Notes under the pieces: generated by a model
Database searches by the model: none
What the model was told of the DNA's origin: nothing
What the model saw: only the letters and a program-made list of their open reading frames with translations
Translations under genes and position numbers: made by a program
Part shown: positions 10,862 through 18,642 of the stretch, piece after piece
Position numbering within the stretch: the first letter of the stretch is position 1
How the letters are laid out: every line of letters starts with the position of its first letter
IMG/VR virus record: IMGVR_UViG_3300027770_000050
Location: 1 to 64,000 of that record
Length of the DNA: 64,000 nucleotides
Reading direction: 5' to 3' (one strand)
From: a virus

Positions 10862-11845
10862 ATGTCCAAAAATCCATATGAAATTCTTGGGGTTGATCAT
10901 AACTCTACATTAGATCAAATTAAGACAGCATATAGAAAGTTAGCTAAAAAATATCATCCCGATGTAAACAAAGAGTCTGGAGCTGAGGAAAAATTTAAAG
11001 AAATATCTCAAGCTTACGAAGATATTATTAGTCCAAAACCTCAACAGAATTTTCAACCTCCTCACAATCCTTTTAAGGACACACCTTTAAATAATTTCAG
11101 AAGATCATTAAATTTGCCAATAACACTTAGATTAGAGTTGGAAATTTCAGAAGCTTTTGAAGATCAATTAAAGTCTATTGAATATGATAGATTGCTTTAC
11201 TGCGAAGAGTGTAATGGTAACGGTGGACATGGTGCACAAAATATGTGTACTGATTGTATGGGATCAGGAGAACAATATGTAACTCAAAATCTTGGGTTCA
11301 TGTTCATCAGAAACTACGCAGGTCCATGTCATAAGTGTAGAGGTAAAGGTAGTTATTTCTCCAATACTTGCCAAAAATGTCAAGGTATCGGACATCATAC
11401 CAAACGTGAAATATTTAGAGTAACTCTTCCCAAAGGTTCTGCTTTTAAGGGAGTAGTTTTTGACGGTAGAGGTAATTATGGAGATCGTGAACAAAGTCCA
11501 GGAACTTTGTTTATAGAAGTTATAATCAAACAAAATGAAATATTGTTTTTCGATCAACAGTTAAATTTACATAATGAAATTTATGTTGACCCAATACAAG
11601 CAATAGTGCAACCACATTTTGCATATAAACATCCTAGCGGAAATATTTTGAAATTTAAATTCAATAATAGCGTCAAGAGTGGTTATGTACACATTGTTAA
11701 GAACAAAGGTATACCAACATCTTTAGAAACAAGATCAGACTTGCATTTGAAATTTTTGTATAATATACCAAAGGATCTTAGCGAAGAAGAAGAACAGTTC
11801 TTGAATTCATATATAGAATCAAGAAAAAGGAGAGATTTACTATGA
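10862..11845 (+). CDS. dnaJ: DnaJ (Hsp40) co-chaperone
   Basis: A 327-residue type I-like Hsp40. Residues 5-60 form the J-domain with the essential HPD at 32-34 (YHPDVNK). Four CxxCxGxG zinc-binding repeats span residues 114 to ~177 ([32 protein letters not shown]), followed by the C-terminal substrate-binding beta-domains. The Gly/Phe-rich linker is largely missing: the segment after the J-domain is Pro/Asn-rich. Known DnaJ proteins deliver clients and stimulate ATP hydrolysis by DnaK; a phage dnaK lies ~3 kb downstream on the same strand. The ATGA overlap with the next small gene indicates an operon. Confidence 0.95.
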   Translation: MSKNPYEILGVDHNSTLDQIKTAYRKLAKKYHPDVNKESGAEEKFKEISQAYEDIISPKPQQNFQPPHNPFKDTPLNNFRRSLNLPITLRLELEISEAFEDQLKSIEYDRLLYCEECNGNGGHGAQNMCTDCMGSGEQYVTQNLGFMFIRNYAGPCHKCRGKGSYFSNTCQKCQGIGHHTKREIFRVTLPKGSAFKGVVFDGRGNYGDREQSPGTLFIEVIIKQNEILFFDQQLNLHNEIYVDPIQAIVQPHFAYKHPSGNILKFKFNNSVKSGYVHIVKNKGIPTSLETRSDLHLKFLYNIPKDLSEEEEQFLNSYIESRKRRDLL

Positions 11846-12054
11846 GTATGGTCAAAAGAGCTACTGGAAAGATTGAAAAGTTTACAGATAGCGAGGGGCA
11901 TGAAGTACAAGCAGAAAATTTAGTTTGGGCAGATGAGAAGAATGATTCTCCAGCACCAATCAAAGATGAACTTGTAATCCCTTCAACAACTGGAATGGAT
12001 TTAGATATTGATGCATCTGATGAAGATGACACTGTAATAGCTAAGGATTGCTAA
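11842..12054 (+). CDS. Small acidic protein, unknown function
   Basis: A 70-residue protein whose start overlaps the dnaJ stop by four bases (ATGA); a purine-rich AGGAGAG lies upstream inside dnaJ. The C-terminal half is strongly acidic ([11 protein letters not shown]) and ends in Cys. There is no membrane segment and I do not recognise a family. The coupling to dnaJ and the 1-base gap to the next gene support that it is translated. Confidence 0.7.
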   Translation: MSMVKRATGKIEKFTDSEGHEVQAENLVWADEKNDSPAPIKDELVIPSTTGMDLDIDASDEDDTVIAKDC

Positions 12055-12055
12055 G

Positions 12056-12490
12056 ATGGAAAAATTGATGTCCATATTCACCAATACACAAAATGATCTA
12101 ATTTTATTTTTAATTTGTTGTGTTGTAGGGATTGCAGTACTTACCTATCTAGCTAAATTTACAGCTGATACCAAAGTTACGTTAAATACACTGCAAGTGA
12201 TCAAGATTGTTCTCGAAGCAAAATTGGGGTCTAAAGCTGGTAAAATTTTAGACATATGGATCGAAGGTCTTAATAAGATTCAAGATGGTGAGTTTTCTGT
12301 AACGGATGGAGTTGATCAATTTGTTAGATTCATTCGTTTAGGAGCAGCATCCAAGGGTATTGAACTTGATGATGAAGATATTGAGAAAATCGAAATGCTC
12401 GTCCTTAGCACTCTTGAAACATTTATAAGTAAGCACCCAAAACAAATTACAACTGCTGTAAATAAATTCAACGCAATGAATTCTAAATAA
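12056..12490 (+). CDS. Single-pass membrane protein, possible holin-like
   Basis: A 144-residue protein with one hydrophobic segment (residues ~14-32, LILFLICCVVGIAVLTYLA) near the N-terminus and a mainly helical, charged C-terminal part. This layout resembles LLH-type phage holins and other small membrane-anchored phage proteins, but no diagnostic motif was recognised. It starts one base after the preceding stop and ends just before a strong terminator, so it closes the protease-dnaJ transcription unit. Confidence 0.65.
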   Translation: MEKLMSIFTNTQNDLILFLICCVVGIAVLTYLAKFTADTKVTLNTLQVIKIVLEAKLGSKAGKILDIWIEGLNKIQDGEFSVTDGVDQFVRFIRLGAASKGIELDDEDIEKIEMLVLSTLETFISKHPKQITTAVNKFNAMNSK

Positions 12491-12510
12491 TTTATTTTAT
12501 TTTTATCTGA

Positions 12511-12550
12511 CAACCATTTTGTTGACACCAACAAAATGGTTGTTTCTTTA
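12511..12550 (+). terminator. Strong intrinsic terminator after the protease-dnaJ operon
   Basis: A perfect 14-bp inverted repeat (CAACCATTTTGTTG at 12511-12524, complement at 12529-12542) with a 4-base loop is followed by TTTCTTTA. It sits 20 bases after the stop at 12490 and just before the helicase promoter. TTGACA at 12522-12527 spans the stem and loop, but it is 26 bases from the next TATAAT, too far to serve as a standard -35. Confidence 0.8.
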
Positions 12551-12559
12551 TGTTATAAT
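12551..12559 (+). promoter_or_regulatory. Extended -10 promoter for the helicase gene
   Basis: TGTTATAAT matches the extended -10 consensus TGnTATAAT exactly. The expected transcription start (6-8 bases downstream) falls at or next to the ATG at 12567, so the message could be leaderless; no Shine-Dalgarno sequence precedes that ATG. Confidence 0.55.
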
Positions 12560-12566
12560 GGTTTAT

Positions 12567-14333
12567 ATGATTGAGATTAAGGTATATAACGATAAGTGTA
12601 TTATTGTAAACAATGATCATGATCATGGTTTATTGCCTCAAATGTATTCTGAAGCAGTAAAGAATGAGTTGTCTTACACTGTACCGTCACATGAATGGTC
12701 AGCAAAATATAAGATGGGGCAATGGGATGGAAAAATTACTCTTTACAACAAGAGATTGCAATCATTCCCTGCCGGATTGAGTAATAGAATTGCAAATCTA
12801 TTTCAAGAATTAAAAGTTCAACATACTTTTATTGATTGCAGAACTAAACCAGCAAAAGATTATCCTATAGCTTGTGATTTTCAAGGTAAAGAGCTAAGAG
12901 ATTATCAGCATATATCAGGAGTCTTAGCACACAAAAGACAAAGAGGAATGTTAGCTCTGGCAACTGGAGCTGGAAAAACTATGACTTCTTGTTTTATATT
13001 TACAAAACTTAAAGTAAAGCCAGTTGTTTTTATTGTTCCAGCTATTGAACTATTAAAACAAACACAAAAAGAATTTGAAAAGTACTTACGATTAGACGGT
13101 CAACCTGTCAAAGTTGGTATTGCTGGCGGTGGATTGTGTGATATCAATATGGATGGTATCAATGTTATCACTTATCAAACAGCGTTGATAGCTTTTGATA
13201 AAAAGTATGTTGAATCAAATAATAAAATTGTGGAAGACAACGGTGAAGGAAGTAAATCAACAGCTCTTCTTCAAAAAGAATTAGAAGATACTTTAGCTGC
13301 ATACAAAAAAGCTAAAAACACAGCAAATAATCAATTGTCAGATTTACATTCTGAAGTAATCAATGCAGAAGAAAATCAATCAAAAGATGCAGAAAAACTA
13401 CGCAAAAAATATGAAAGAGAAATAAATTCTCTTACCAAAATTGAACTAATTGCATACAAAAAAGCTCAGACAGCCTGGGATCACAGACAAGAAATATTAT
13501 TCCAAAAAAGCCAAGTAAGAAAAGTTATTGCTGAATGTACAGCTCTGATTATAGATGAAGCTCATGTTGCTGCTGTGGTTACTGAAGAAATTGGCAAACA
13601 ATCTCTTAATTCATATTATCGCTTAGGGCTATCTGCTACTCCTTTTAGAACTGATAATCAAGAAATTAGAATTGAAGGTACTCTCGGTGGAAAAATTGTT
13701 GAAGTTACAGCAAGTGATTTGATCGAGCAAGGATATTTAGTTCCACCAAAGATCTTCGTTGTTCATATCAAAGATGTGCAATCAGCTCAAACATGGCATG
13801 AAGTTTACAACTTAAATATCGTAAATCACTGGGAAAGAAACTATCGCATAAAGCAGTTTGCAGAAGGTTTCAAACAAAAAGGTGTACCAACTCTCATTCT
13901 TGTTGAAAGAAGAGAGCATGGTGAAATACTCGAAGGTATGATTGAGGATTCAGTATTTGTCCCAGGTGGAGACAAAGGATTTGACGATCCTACTGATGAG
14001 GAAAAAAACTACAGAAGAAGAATGCTTAATGCTGTAGAAAATAATGAAATAATTCTTATAGCAACACAATGGGCAAATGTTGGAGTTGATGCTCCTAAAA
14101 TTTCTTGCTTAGTGTTGGCTGGAAGTAATCAATCTCCTGTTACTACTTATCAACAGGTTGGAAGAGTCTTAAGATGTGTTGGAAAAGATGTGGAAGCTTC
14201 AATACAAAACGGAAAACCTGAAGCTATTATTATTGATTTCGCATCTCAACACAAGAATTTGAAATCACACTCTAATATGAGAAAAAATGTATACAGAAAT
14301 GAACGAGCTTGGAAGATGTATGAAATAAAATAA
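12567..14333 (+). CDS. uvsW: UvsW-like superfamily 2 DNA helicase
   Basis: A 588-residue DEAH-box helicase. The N-terminal ~100 residues (IEIKVYND..., WSAKYKMGQWDGKI) resemble the UvsW N-terminal domain; Walker A ATGAGKT lies at ~131-138, DEAH in LIIDEAHVAAV at ~330, LGLSATPFR as motif III, and YQQVGRVLR as motif VI. A charged coiled-coil stretch of roughly 90 residues is inserted before the DEAH box, making it longer than the T4 protein. The ATG at 12567 is preferred because upstream ATGs lie inside the terminator and promoter. T4 UvsW unwinds branched DNA and R-loops in recombination-dependent replication and repair; the same role is inferred here. Confidence 0.88.
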   Translation: MIEIKVYNDKCIIVNNDHDHGLLPQMYSEAVKNELSYTVPSHEWSAKYKMGQWDGKITLYNKRLQSFPAGLSNRIANLFQELKVQHTFIDCRTKPAKDYPIACDFQGKELRDYQHISGVLAHKRQRGMLALATGAGKTMTSCFIFTKLKVKPVVFIVPAIELLKQTQKEFEKYLRLDGQPVKVGIAGGGLCDINMDGINVITYQTALIAFDKKYVESNNKIVEDNGEGSKSTALLQKELEDTLAAYKKAKNTANNQLSDLHSEVINAEENQSKDAEKLRKKYEREINSLTKIELIAYKKAQTAWDHRQEILFQKSQVRKVIAECTALIIDEAHVAAVVTEEIGKQSLNSYYRLGLSATPFRTDNQEIRIEGTLGGKIVEVTASDLIEQGYLVPPKIFVVHIKDVQSAQTWHEVYNLNIVNHWERNYRIKQFAEGFKQKGVPTLILVERREHGEILEGMIEDSVFVPGGDKGFDDPTDEEKNYRRRMLNAVENNEIILIATQWANVGVDAPKISCLVLAGSNQSPVTTYQQVGRVLRCVGKDVEASIQNGKPEAIIIDFASQHKNLKSHSNMRKNVYRNERAWKMYEIK

Positions 14334-14352
14334 TCTACGCCATTGTAGATTA
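14331..14352 (+). other. Short hairpin at the end of the helicase gene
   Basis: TAATCTAC (14331-14338, including the stop codon) pairs with GTAGATTA (14345-14352) over a 6-base loop. It lacks a following T-run, so it may protect the 3' end or slow RNA polymerase rather than terminate. Confidence 0.35.
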
Positions 14353-14361
14353 TGAATTACC

Positions 14362-14433
14362 TTACATTTGCATTTTGAATAATGCTGAAATTACTTGATT
14401 CATCATCTCTTCAATTTGTTCAAAAATCTTCAT
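14362..14433 (-). CDS. Candidate 23-residue peptide, antisense to its neighbours
   Basis: On the minus strand, ATG (complement of 14431-14433) is preceded by AAGGGGGTGATTATT, close to the ideal Shine-Dalgarno sequence AAGGAGGTGAT with good spacing. The frame encodes 23 residues rich in Met, Glu and hydrophobic residues (starts MKIFEQIEEMM) and stops at TAA before the helicase gene. It could form an amphipathic helix. A minus-direction terminator lies just upstream of its ribosome-binding site. No family is recognised; it could be a leader peptide, a small toxin-like peptide, or chance. The quality of the ribosome-binding site is the main support. Confidence 0.4.
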   Translation of the reverse strand: MKIFEQIEEMMNQVISALFKMQM

Positions 14434-14456
14434 AATAATCACCCCCTTCTTAACGT

Positions 14457-14489
14457 AAAAAAACCGCTGATTAATACCTTCAGCGGTTT
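14457..14489 (-). terminator. Intrinsic terminator facing the minus strand (possible attenuator)
   Basis: A 10-bp inverted repeat (AAACCGCTGA at 14461-14470 with its complement at 14480-14489, loop of 9) is followed on the minus strand by a T-run. All recognised genes from 1 to 17531 are on the plus strand, so there is no long minus gene upstream to terminate. It lies between a possible minus -10 (14500-14505) and the ribosome-binding site of the 23-codon ORF, an attenuator-like order. Blocking antisense transcription is an alternative. Confidence 0.6.
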
Positions 14490-14493
14490 ACAC

Positions 14494-14505
14494 TATAATA
14501 TTATA
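14494..14505. promoter_or_regulatory. Overlapping -10-like boxes on both strands
   Basis: TATAAT occurs on the plus strand (14494-14499), 17 bases after TTAATA, and would serve the zinc-ribbon gene with a leader of ~80 bases. TATAAT also occurs on the minus strand (14500-14505), pointing into the terminator hairpin; no good minus -35 is seen. Either or both may be used. Confidence 0.35.
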
Positions 14506-14583
14506 CCTGTTATCAGAGAATACCTTTTGCAAGTGCATTTATACTAAATAGGGAATAAGAAATTACCTTTGGAGGAGGAAGCC

Positions 14584-14937
14584 ATGTTTCATCAAACAAT
14601 AGTCGGAAAGCCTAAGCATTGTCTTAACAGGAACTGCAAAACTCCATTTACTAAAAACTCTCATCTTGGTTGGTTGCCAAAATCAGAAGTTGAAGTTTAT
14701 GCAATTATGAGATGTCCTAAGTGTAAAGATACGTTTGCTGTTGTTCAATTAATTTCTATGGCTCATGATTATAGAAATGACTTACCAGCTGATCAAACGA
14801 AAATATCGAAATCTGGTCCTATAACCAAAAGTGAAACTCTGTCATTTAGAAAAAAACTTGAAAATAAAGATGCTTTGAAAGAACTTTTTGAAGGATATAA
14901 ACCTGGAGGAACTGTTTTACCAGAAGATCCAGAATAA
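14584..14937 (+). CDS. Zinc-ribbon protein, unknown function
   Basis: A 117-residue protein. The ATG at 14584 is chosen over a TTG at 14569 because a strong GGAGGAGG lies 6 bases upstream of the ATG. Two cysteine pairs, CLNRNC near the N-terminus and CPKC ~35 residues later, probably bind one zinc ion; the C-terminal half is charged and likely flexible. No catalytic motif is visible. It lies directly upstream of dnaK and may share its transcript, but its role is unknown. Confidence 0.75.
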   Translation: MFHQTIVGKPKHCLNRNCKTPFTKNSHLGWLPKSEVEVYAIMRCPKCKDTFAVVQLISMAHDYRNDLPADQTKISKSGPITKSETLSFRKKLENKDALKELFEGYKPGGTVLPEDPE

Positions 14938-14938
14938 A

Positions 14939-14946
14939 TGTATAAT
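14939..14946 (+). promoter_or_regulatory. -10 box immediately upstream of dnaK
   Basis: TGTATAAT ends 8 bases before the dnaK ATG at 14955. The predicted transcription start is 1-2 bases before the ATG and no Shine-Dalgarno is present, so a leaderless dnaK message is plausible. There is no clear -35. Confidence 0.45.
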
Positions 14947-14954
14947 CCTATATT

Positions 14955-16649
14955 ATGGGATATGCAATTGGAATTGATTTAGGGAGTACTTTTAGTGTTG
15001 TATCATATGTAAATTCAAATGATCAACCCGAAGTTATTCCAAACGATTTAGGAGAGCGTATAACTCCAAGCGTTGTTAGTTTTGGCGACGAAATATATGT
15101 AGGGCAGTATGCTGTTGACATGGAGCAGCATTTGCCCTTTTTTAGTACCATTCGTGTCGTAAAAAGACACATGGGAACTAGTAAAAGATTTGCAATAAAT
15201 GGTAAGTCATATAGTCCTGAAGAAATTTCATCTCACATTCTTAAATATTTGAAACTATGCGCTGAAACATATTTAGGTACAGAAGTTACCGAAGCAGTTA
15301 TTACCGTACCAGCTTATTTCAACAACGATCAGAGACAATCCACCAAAACGGCTGGAGAACTAGCTGGATTAAAAGTTTTACGTATTATCAATGAACCCAC
15401 AGCAGCATCTCTGGCTTATGGGTTAGATAAGAAAAATGATGCAACAATTTTAGTTTATGATTTGGGGGGAGGAACATTTGATGTCACTTTACTCAAACTT
15501 ATGGACGGTGTTGATTTTCACGTTCAATCTACATCTGGAAATACTTCTCTTGGCGGTGTAGATTTTGATTCTGCTATAAGTGAAATTATTTGCAATAAAA
15601 CTATCAACACATTAGATCCTGTTGATTTGAGAAACATATCGGAGAAAACTAAAAAAATGCTTTCTCATATGTTAGTGGCTAATCTTATGGTGGGCAAATC
15701 ACCAATTAAAATTACTCGTGAAGAGTTTGAAGTTTCTATCAAGCATTATATTGATAAAACAATGGTCTGTGTAAATGATGCACTAAGAGACGCAAATACA
15801 AAAACTGACAAGATAGATGAAGTTGTATTTGTAGGTGGAAGTACTAGAATTCCAATGATTGAAAGAGCTATTGAAGAAAAGTTTGGAAAAAAGCCAAATA
15901 AGTCAATAAATCCTGATGAAGCCGTATCAATAGGGGCAGCAATCCAAGCATCAGTTTTGACAGGAAAATCAAGCAGAGAAGTGTTTCTTTTAGATGTCTG
16001 TCCTCTATCTTTGGGTGTAGAAACTCAAGGTGGAATTATGAGCATCTTAATTTCAAGAAATACTCAAGTTCCGTCAGTTGTAAAGGAAATCTTTACAACT
16101 GCTTATGACAATCAAACTTCTGTTGATGTGAAGATTTTTCAAGGAGAAAGACCAAAGACGATTGATAATTTATGCCTTGGAGAATTTAAGCTTGATGGAA
16201 TAGAAAAATCACCTAGAGGAGTACCAAAGATTGAAGTAACATTTGAAATTGATGCAAATGGTATACTTTCAGTCAAGGCTCAAGATTTGGACACTGGAGT
16301 CAAGAAAGATATTGAGATTACTGGGCAAGCATCATTATCAAATGAAGAAATATCAAAAATTATTGATGATGCACAAAAATACAAAGAAGAAGATGAATAT
16401 TTTAGAAAAATTACAAATATGCACGATTTTCTTTATGATTGCGAAATTCAAGTTGAAGAACTACTTAGAACTAATGCACTAAGCAAAGAAGATATTATTG
16501 ATTTGAATGATTTGAAAATTTCTATACAAGAAGATGGCAAAAGTCAAAATATAGAACTCTTGTCCAGTTTATTAGAATCTGCTAAAGAAACTATTAAAGA
16601 AAAATCAATAAAATTGCATGAGATTGCCAAGGAAAAAGCAAATATATGA
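14955..16649 (+). CDS. dnaK: DnaK (Hsp70) chaperone, shortened
   Basis: A 564-residue Hsp70. The ATPase domain shows GIDLGSTFS at 6-14 (GIDLGTTNS is usual), VPAYFNNDQRQSTKTAGELAG, YDLGGGTFDV and FVGGSTRIPMI. The substrate-binding domain starts around LLDVCPLSLGVETQGG and keeps IFQGER and FEIDANGILSV. It is shorter than bacterial DnaK (about 610-640): the nucleotide-binding domain lacks part of subdomain IIB after LGGVDFDS, and the C-terminal tail is reduced. A phage DnaJ lies upstream but no GrpE is in the window, so it may rely on host GrpE. It probably folds phage proteins. The stop overlaps the MerC-like gene by four bases. Confidence 0.95.
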   Translation: MGYAIGIDLGSTFSVVSYVNSNDQPEVIPNDLGERITPSVVSFGDEIYVGQYAVDMEQHLPFFSTIRVVKRHMGTSKRFAINGKSYSPEEISSHILKYLKLCAETYLGTEVTEAVITVPAYFNNDQRQSTKTAGELAGLKVLRIINEPTAASLAYGLDKKNDATILVYDLGGGTFDVTLLKLMDGVDFHVQSTSGNTSLGGVDFDSAISEIICNKTINTLDPVDLRNISEKTKKMLSHMLVANLMVGKSPIKITREEFEVSIKHYIDKTMVCVNDALRDANTKTDKIDEVVFVGGSTRIPMIERAIEEKFGKKPNKSINPDEAVSIGAAIQASVLTGKSSREVFLLDVCPLSLGVETQGGIMSILISRNTQVPSVVKEIFTTAYDNQTSVDVKIFQGERPKTIDNLCLGEFKLDGIEKSPRGVPKIEVTFEIDANGILSVKAQDLDTGVKKDIEITGQASLSNEEISKIIDDAQKYKEEDEYFRKITNMHDFLYDCEIQVEELLRTNALSKEDIIDLNDLKISIQEDGKSQNIELLSSLLESAKETIKEKSIKLHEIAKEKANI

Positions 16650-17044
16650 ACAGGTTAGGTTTTTGGTCAAGTTTAATTTGCGCAATACACTGTACGATTT
16701 TGCCACTTGTTCTAATTTTAATTCCTACATCTGGTGTCTATTTGTTTATCAATGAAACATTTGAGCTTGTATTTCTTATTGTTTCATTACTTATAAATAT
16801 CGCAAATTTGTGTTTTGGGTACAAGGTTCATAAATCTAACAAAGCCTTGAGTATATTAGCTCTTGGATTATTTTTATTTTTAGTCGGCAGATTGCTTCAT
16901 AAACATAATGACGAAAATGTAATTCGATATGATTTATTTAACTTTTTTATGATATTAGGCGGTGTAATGATGGCTTTTTCAAGTTTTATAAATAGCAAGA
17001 TGTGCAATACTTGTAAAAAATGTGAGTGCAAAAAAGATGGATGA
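16646..17044 (+). CDS. MerC-like four-helix membrane protein
   Basis: A 132-residue protein with about four hydrophobic helices. The first contains SLICAIHCTILPLVL, matching the SxxCAIHCxxxP signature of the MerC family of mercuric-ion uptake proteins, with its Cys pair. The C-terminus is Cys-rich (CNTCKKCECKK), a possible soft-metal site. MerC proteins sit in the cytoplasmic membrane and pass metal inward. No merA or merR gene is nearby; instead it is coupled to dnaK (ATGA overlap) and to a BFN-like gene. Role in infection is unknown; metal handling, redox stress or a membrane function are possibilities. Confidence 0.7.
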   Translation: MNRLGFWSSLICAIHCTILPLVLILIPTSGVYLFINETFELVFLIVSLLINIANLCFGYKVHKSNKALSILALGLFLFLVGRLLHKHNDENVIRYDLFNFFMILGGVMMAFSSFINSKMCNTCKKCECKKDG

Positions 17045-17531
17045 TAAAAAAATAGATAGGCAAAAATTAATAACTGATGACAGTTATGAGCTTTTACCTA
17101 TCGAAATTGAAAGTATAGTAGTTAATGCAGAAAGTCGAGTTTTTGTGGCTTTAAGTGATGGATATAATAAAAAAGCTTATGAATTAAATACTTATGAAGC
17201 TAGCATGCTAAGCTTTTTTGCTAAGTATTATCATGAAAATGCACACATACAAACCATGCATCAAGCTTTTCTGAAATTTCTAAAATTATATAAAACAGAA
17301 ATAGATGGTATAGTTATTGAAAGTAAGGTTGGGGATGTAATTTATTGTTCAGTGAAATTTACAGATAGTAAACTAAACAATCTTTTTACCATCTTATCTT
17401 TGAATGATGGTTTGATACTATCCATATTGTCCAAGAAGGAAATAAATATAGTCCAACTTGTTTGGGACAATATGGATAGCATTGATGACTGGGATTATGA
17501 AAACTTCATAATCGATAATGACGAAGACTAG
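17037..17531 (+). CDS. BFN (DUF151)-like protein
   Basis: A 164-residue protein. The order of elements (IESIVVN..VFVALSDG, then YELNTYEASMLSFF, H..QAFLKFLKLYKTEIDGIVIE, VIYCSVKF, LNDGLILSILSKKEINI) follows the bifunctional nuclease domain, where a substrate-like sheet contacts the EA/EAxxI helix. Key residues are only partly conserved, so nuclease activity is uncertain. The ATG at 17037 overlaps the MerC-like gene by 8 bases; a GTG at 17022 is an alternative start. It ends 3 bases before the convergent tail operon with no terminator between. Confidence 0.5.
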   Translation: MDDKKIDRQKLITDDSYELLPIEIESIVVNAESRVFVALSDGYNKKAYELNTYEASMLSFFAKYYHENAHIQTMHQAFLKFLKLYKTEIDGIVIESKVGDVIYCSVKFTDSKLNNLFTILSLNDGLILSILSKKEINIVQLVWDNMDSIDDWDYENFIIDNDED

Positions 17532-17534
17532 TTA

Positions 17535-18551
17535 TTATGCAACGTAGCACATAAAGTCGAAGTCAACTGTTAAGATACCAGTATTGACTTGGAAGTTTGT
17601 AGCGTTGATGATAGCTTTTGAAAGACCAATTCCAGCTGAAATAAGGTTTTGCCAGCCAAAGACGTTTTGTTCATCATACCCGGCAACTTCAAGAGCAAAT
17701 GAAGTTGAACTTGCAGAAGCAAGAATAGTCTTACCTGCACTCTGAGTTGTAATACCAGCAAGGTTTTCGTCAGCATATGTTGAACCAACAACAACTGCAC
17801 CCTTGCCTTTACCAGAAACAGTAATAGCATTAATACCAATGTGTGGGAATGGAGTACCATACTTGTATGAAATACCGTTACCAGACAAACCAGATGGTAA
17901 GTTAGTACCACCACCGCCACCAAGGGAATAACCGCTATTTGGATTGACAAAGTTGTATGGGTTGATGAAATAAGCTTTGCTTGTTTCAACATTAACGCTG
18001 ATAGATGCTTCTTGAATGAAGTAAGTTCTGTTACCAATTTGTGCTCTGAAGTCATAGAAACGAGCAACTCTAGTAGGACCAGCAGTTGAATATCCAACAC
18101 CAGAACCTGTTGGATCTAAGGATGGGTGTGGAGCATTAGACTGAACTACCCAGAAGGAAGATGTACCAATACCAACATCTCCATCACCCTCTAAAGTAAT
18201 GGAAACCGATCCACCACCTTCGTTGATCGAAAACTCAGCAGATTTCAATACAGGAAGTGTAGCGGTGGTTGGATTGAGAATTTCAGTGATTTTATCATCA
18301 GCTAGTTGTCTACCATCCCATCTAGAACCACCACCGATAAGGATAGGAGATTGAATTGAGATAGACTCACTAGCTCCACCGATGTCCATAATTCTGGTTT
18401 TTGGACTACCAGTTATCATTGACTTCGGATTGGCATCAATCGTAACACTTCTACTTGCTGACTCTACAATATAAGAATAACCAGCACCACCACTGGCTGT
18501 TCTAATATAGACAGCTTTGTAAATACCAAGGATGTCATTATTAATAGGCAT
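17535..18551 (-). CDS. Probable tail-tube or related virion protein
   Basis: A 338-residue beta-rich protein with a Gly/Ser-rich loop (YSLGGGGGTNLPSG) and two apparent beta-domains, ending FDFMCYVA. There is no signal peptide or enzyme motif. Codons are richer in G and C than in neighbouring genes, as expected of a heavily expressed structural gene. It has its own leader of ~60 bases with a possible promoter. It sits last in a minus-strand group of virion-type genes next to a similarly sized beta protein, an arrangement often seen for tail tube and neck genes. The specific tail-tube assignment is inference. Confidence 0.55.
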   Translation of the reverse strand: MPINNDILGIYKAVYIRTASGGAGYSYIVESASRSVTIDANPKSMITGSPKTRIMDIGGASESISIQSPILIGGGSRWDGRQLADDKITEILNPTTATLPVLKSAEFSINEGGGSVSITLEGDGDVGIGTSSFWVVQSNAPHPSLDPTGSGVGYSTAGPTRVARFYDFRAQIGNRTYFIQEASISVNVETSKAYFINPYNFVNPNSGYSLGGGGGTNLPSGLSGNGISYKYGTPFPHIGINAITVSGKGKGAVVVGSTYADENLAGITTQSAGKTILASASSTSFALEVAGYDEQNVFGWQNLISAGIGLSKAIINATNFQVNTGILTVDFDFMCYVA

Positions 18552-18619
18552 TTTTTCTACTCACTTTCAAAAGATTTCTTATTTCATTCTTTTGTTTTTA
18601 AAGATTATTGTTCTTATTC

Positions 18620-18625
18620 ATTATA
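18620..18625 (-). promoter_or_regulatory. Possible promoter for the 338-residue virion gene
   Basis: TATAAT on the minus strand lies 15 bases downstream of TTGAAA (18641-18646), which overlaps the end of the preceding gene. It would give a leader of about 60 bases before the ATG at 18551. The spacing is shorter than optimal. Confidence 0.4.
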
Positions 18626-18642
18626 AGTTAGATGCTTCCCTT

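Noticed and set aside
12522-12559. TTGACA and TATAAT as a classic promoter pair for the helicase gene
   Set aside because: The two are 26 bases apart, far beyond the 16-18 expected, and TTGACA is part of the terminator stem and loop. Only the extended -10 was kept.
14334-14583. tRNA gene in the intergenic gap
   Set aside because: The hairpins present do not make a cloverleaf and there is no TTCGA-type T-arm or CCA end.
16646-17044. Holin assignment for the four-helix protein
   Set aside because: The CAIHC signature and Cys-rich tail fit MerC-type proteins better, and it is not near a lysis gene.
17690-18238. Long open frames antisense to structural genes (for example within 17570-18100, 47690-48238)
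   Set aside because: They lie wholly inside well-supported genes on the other strand, have low-complexity translations and no ribosome-binding sites.
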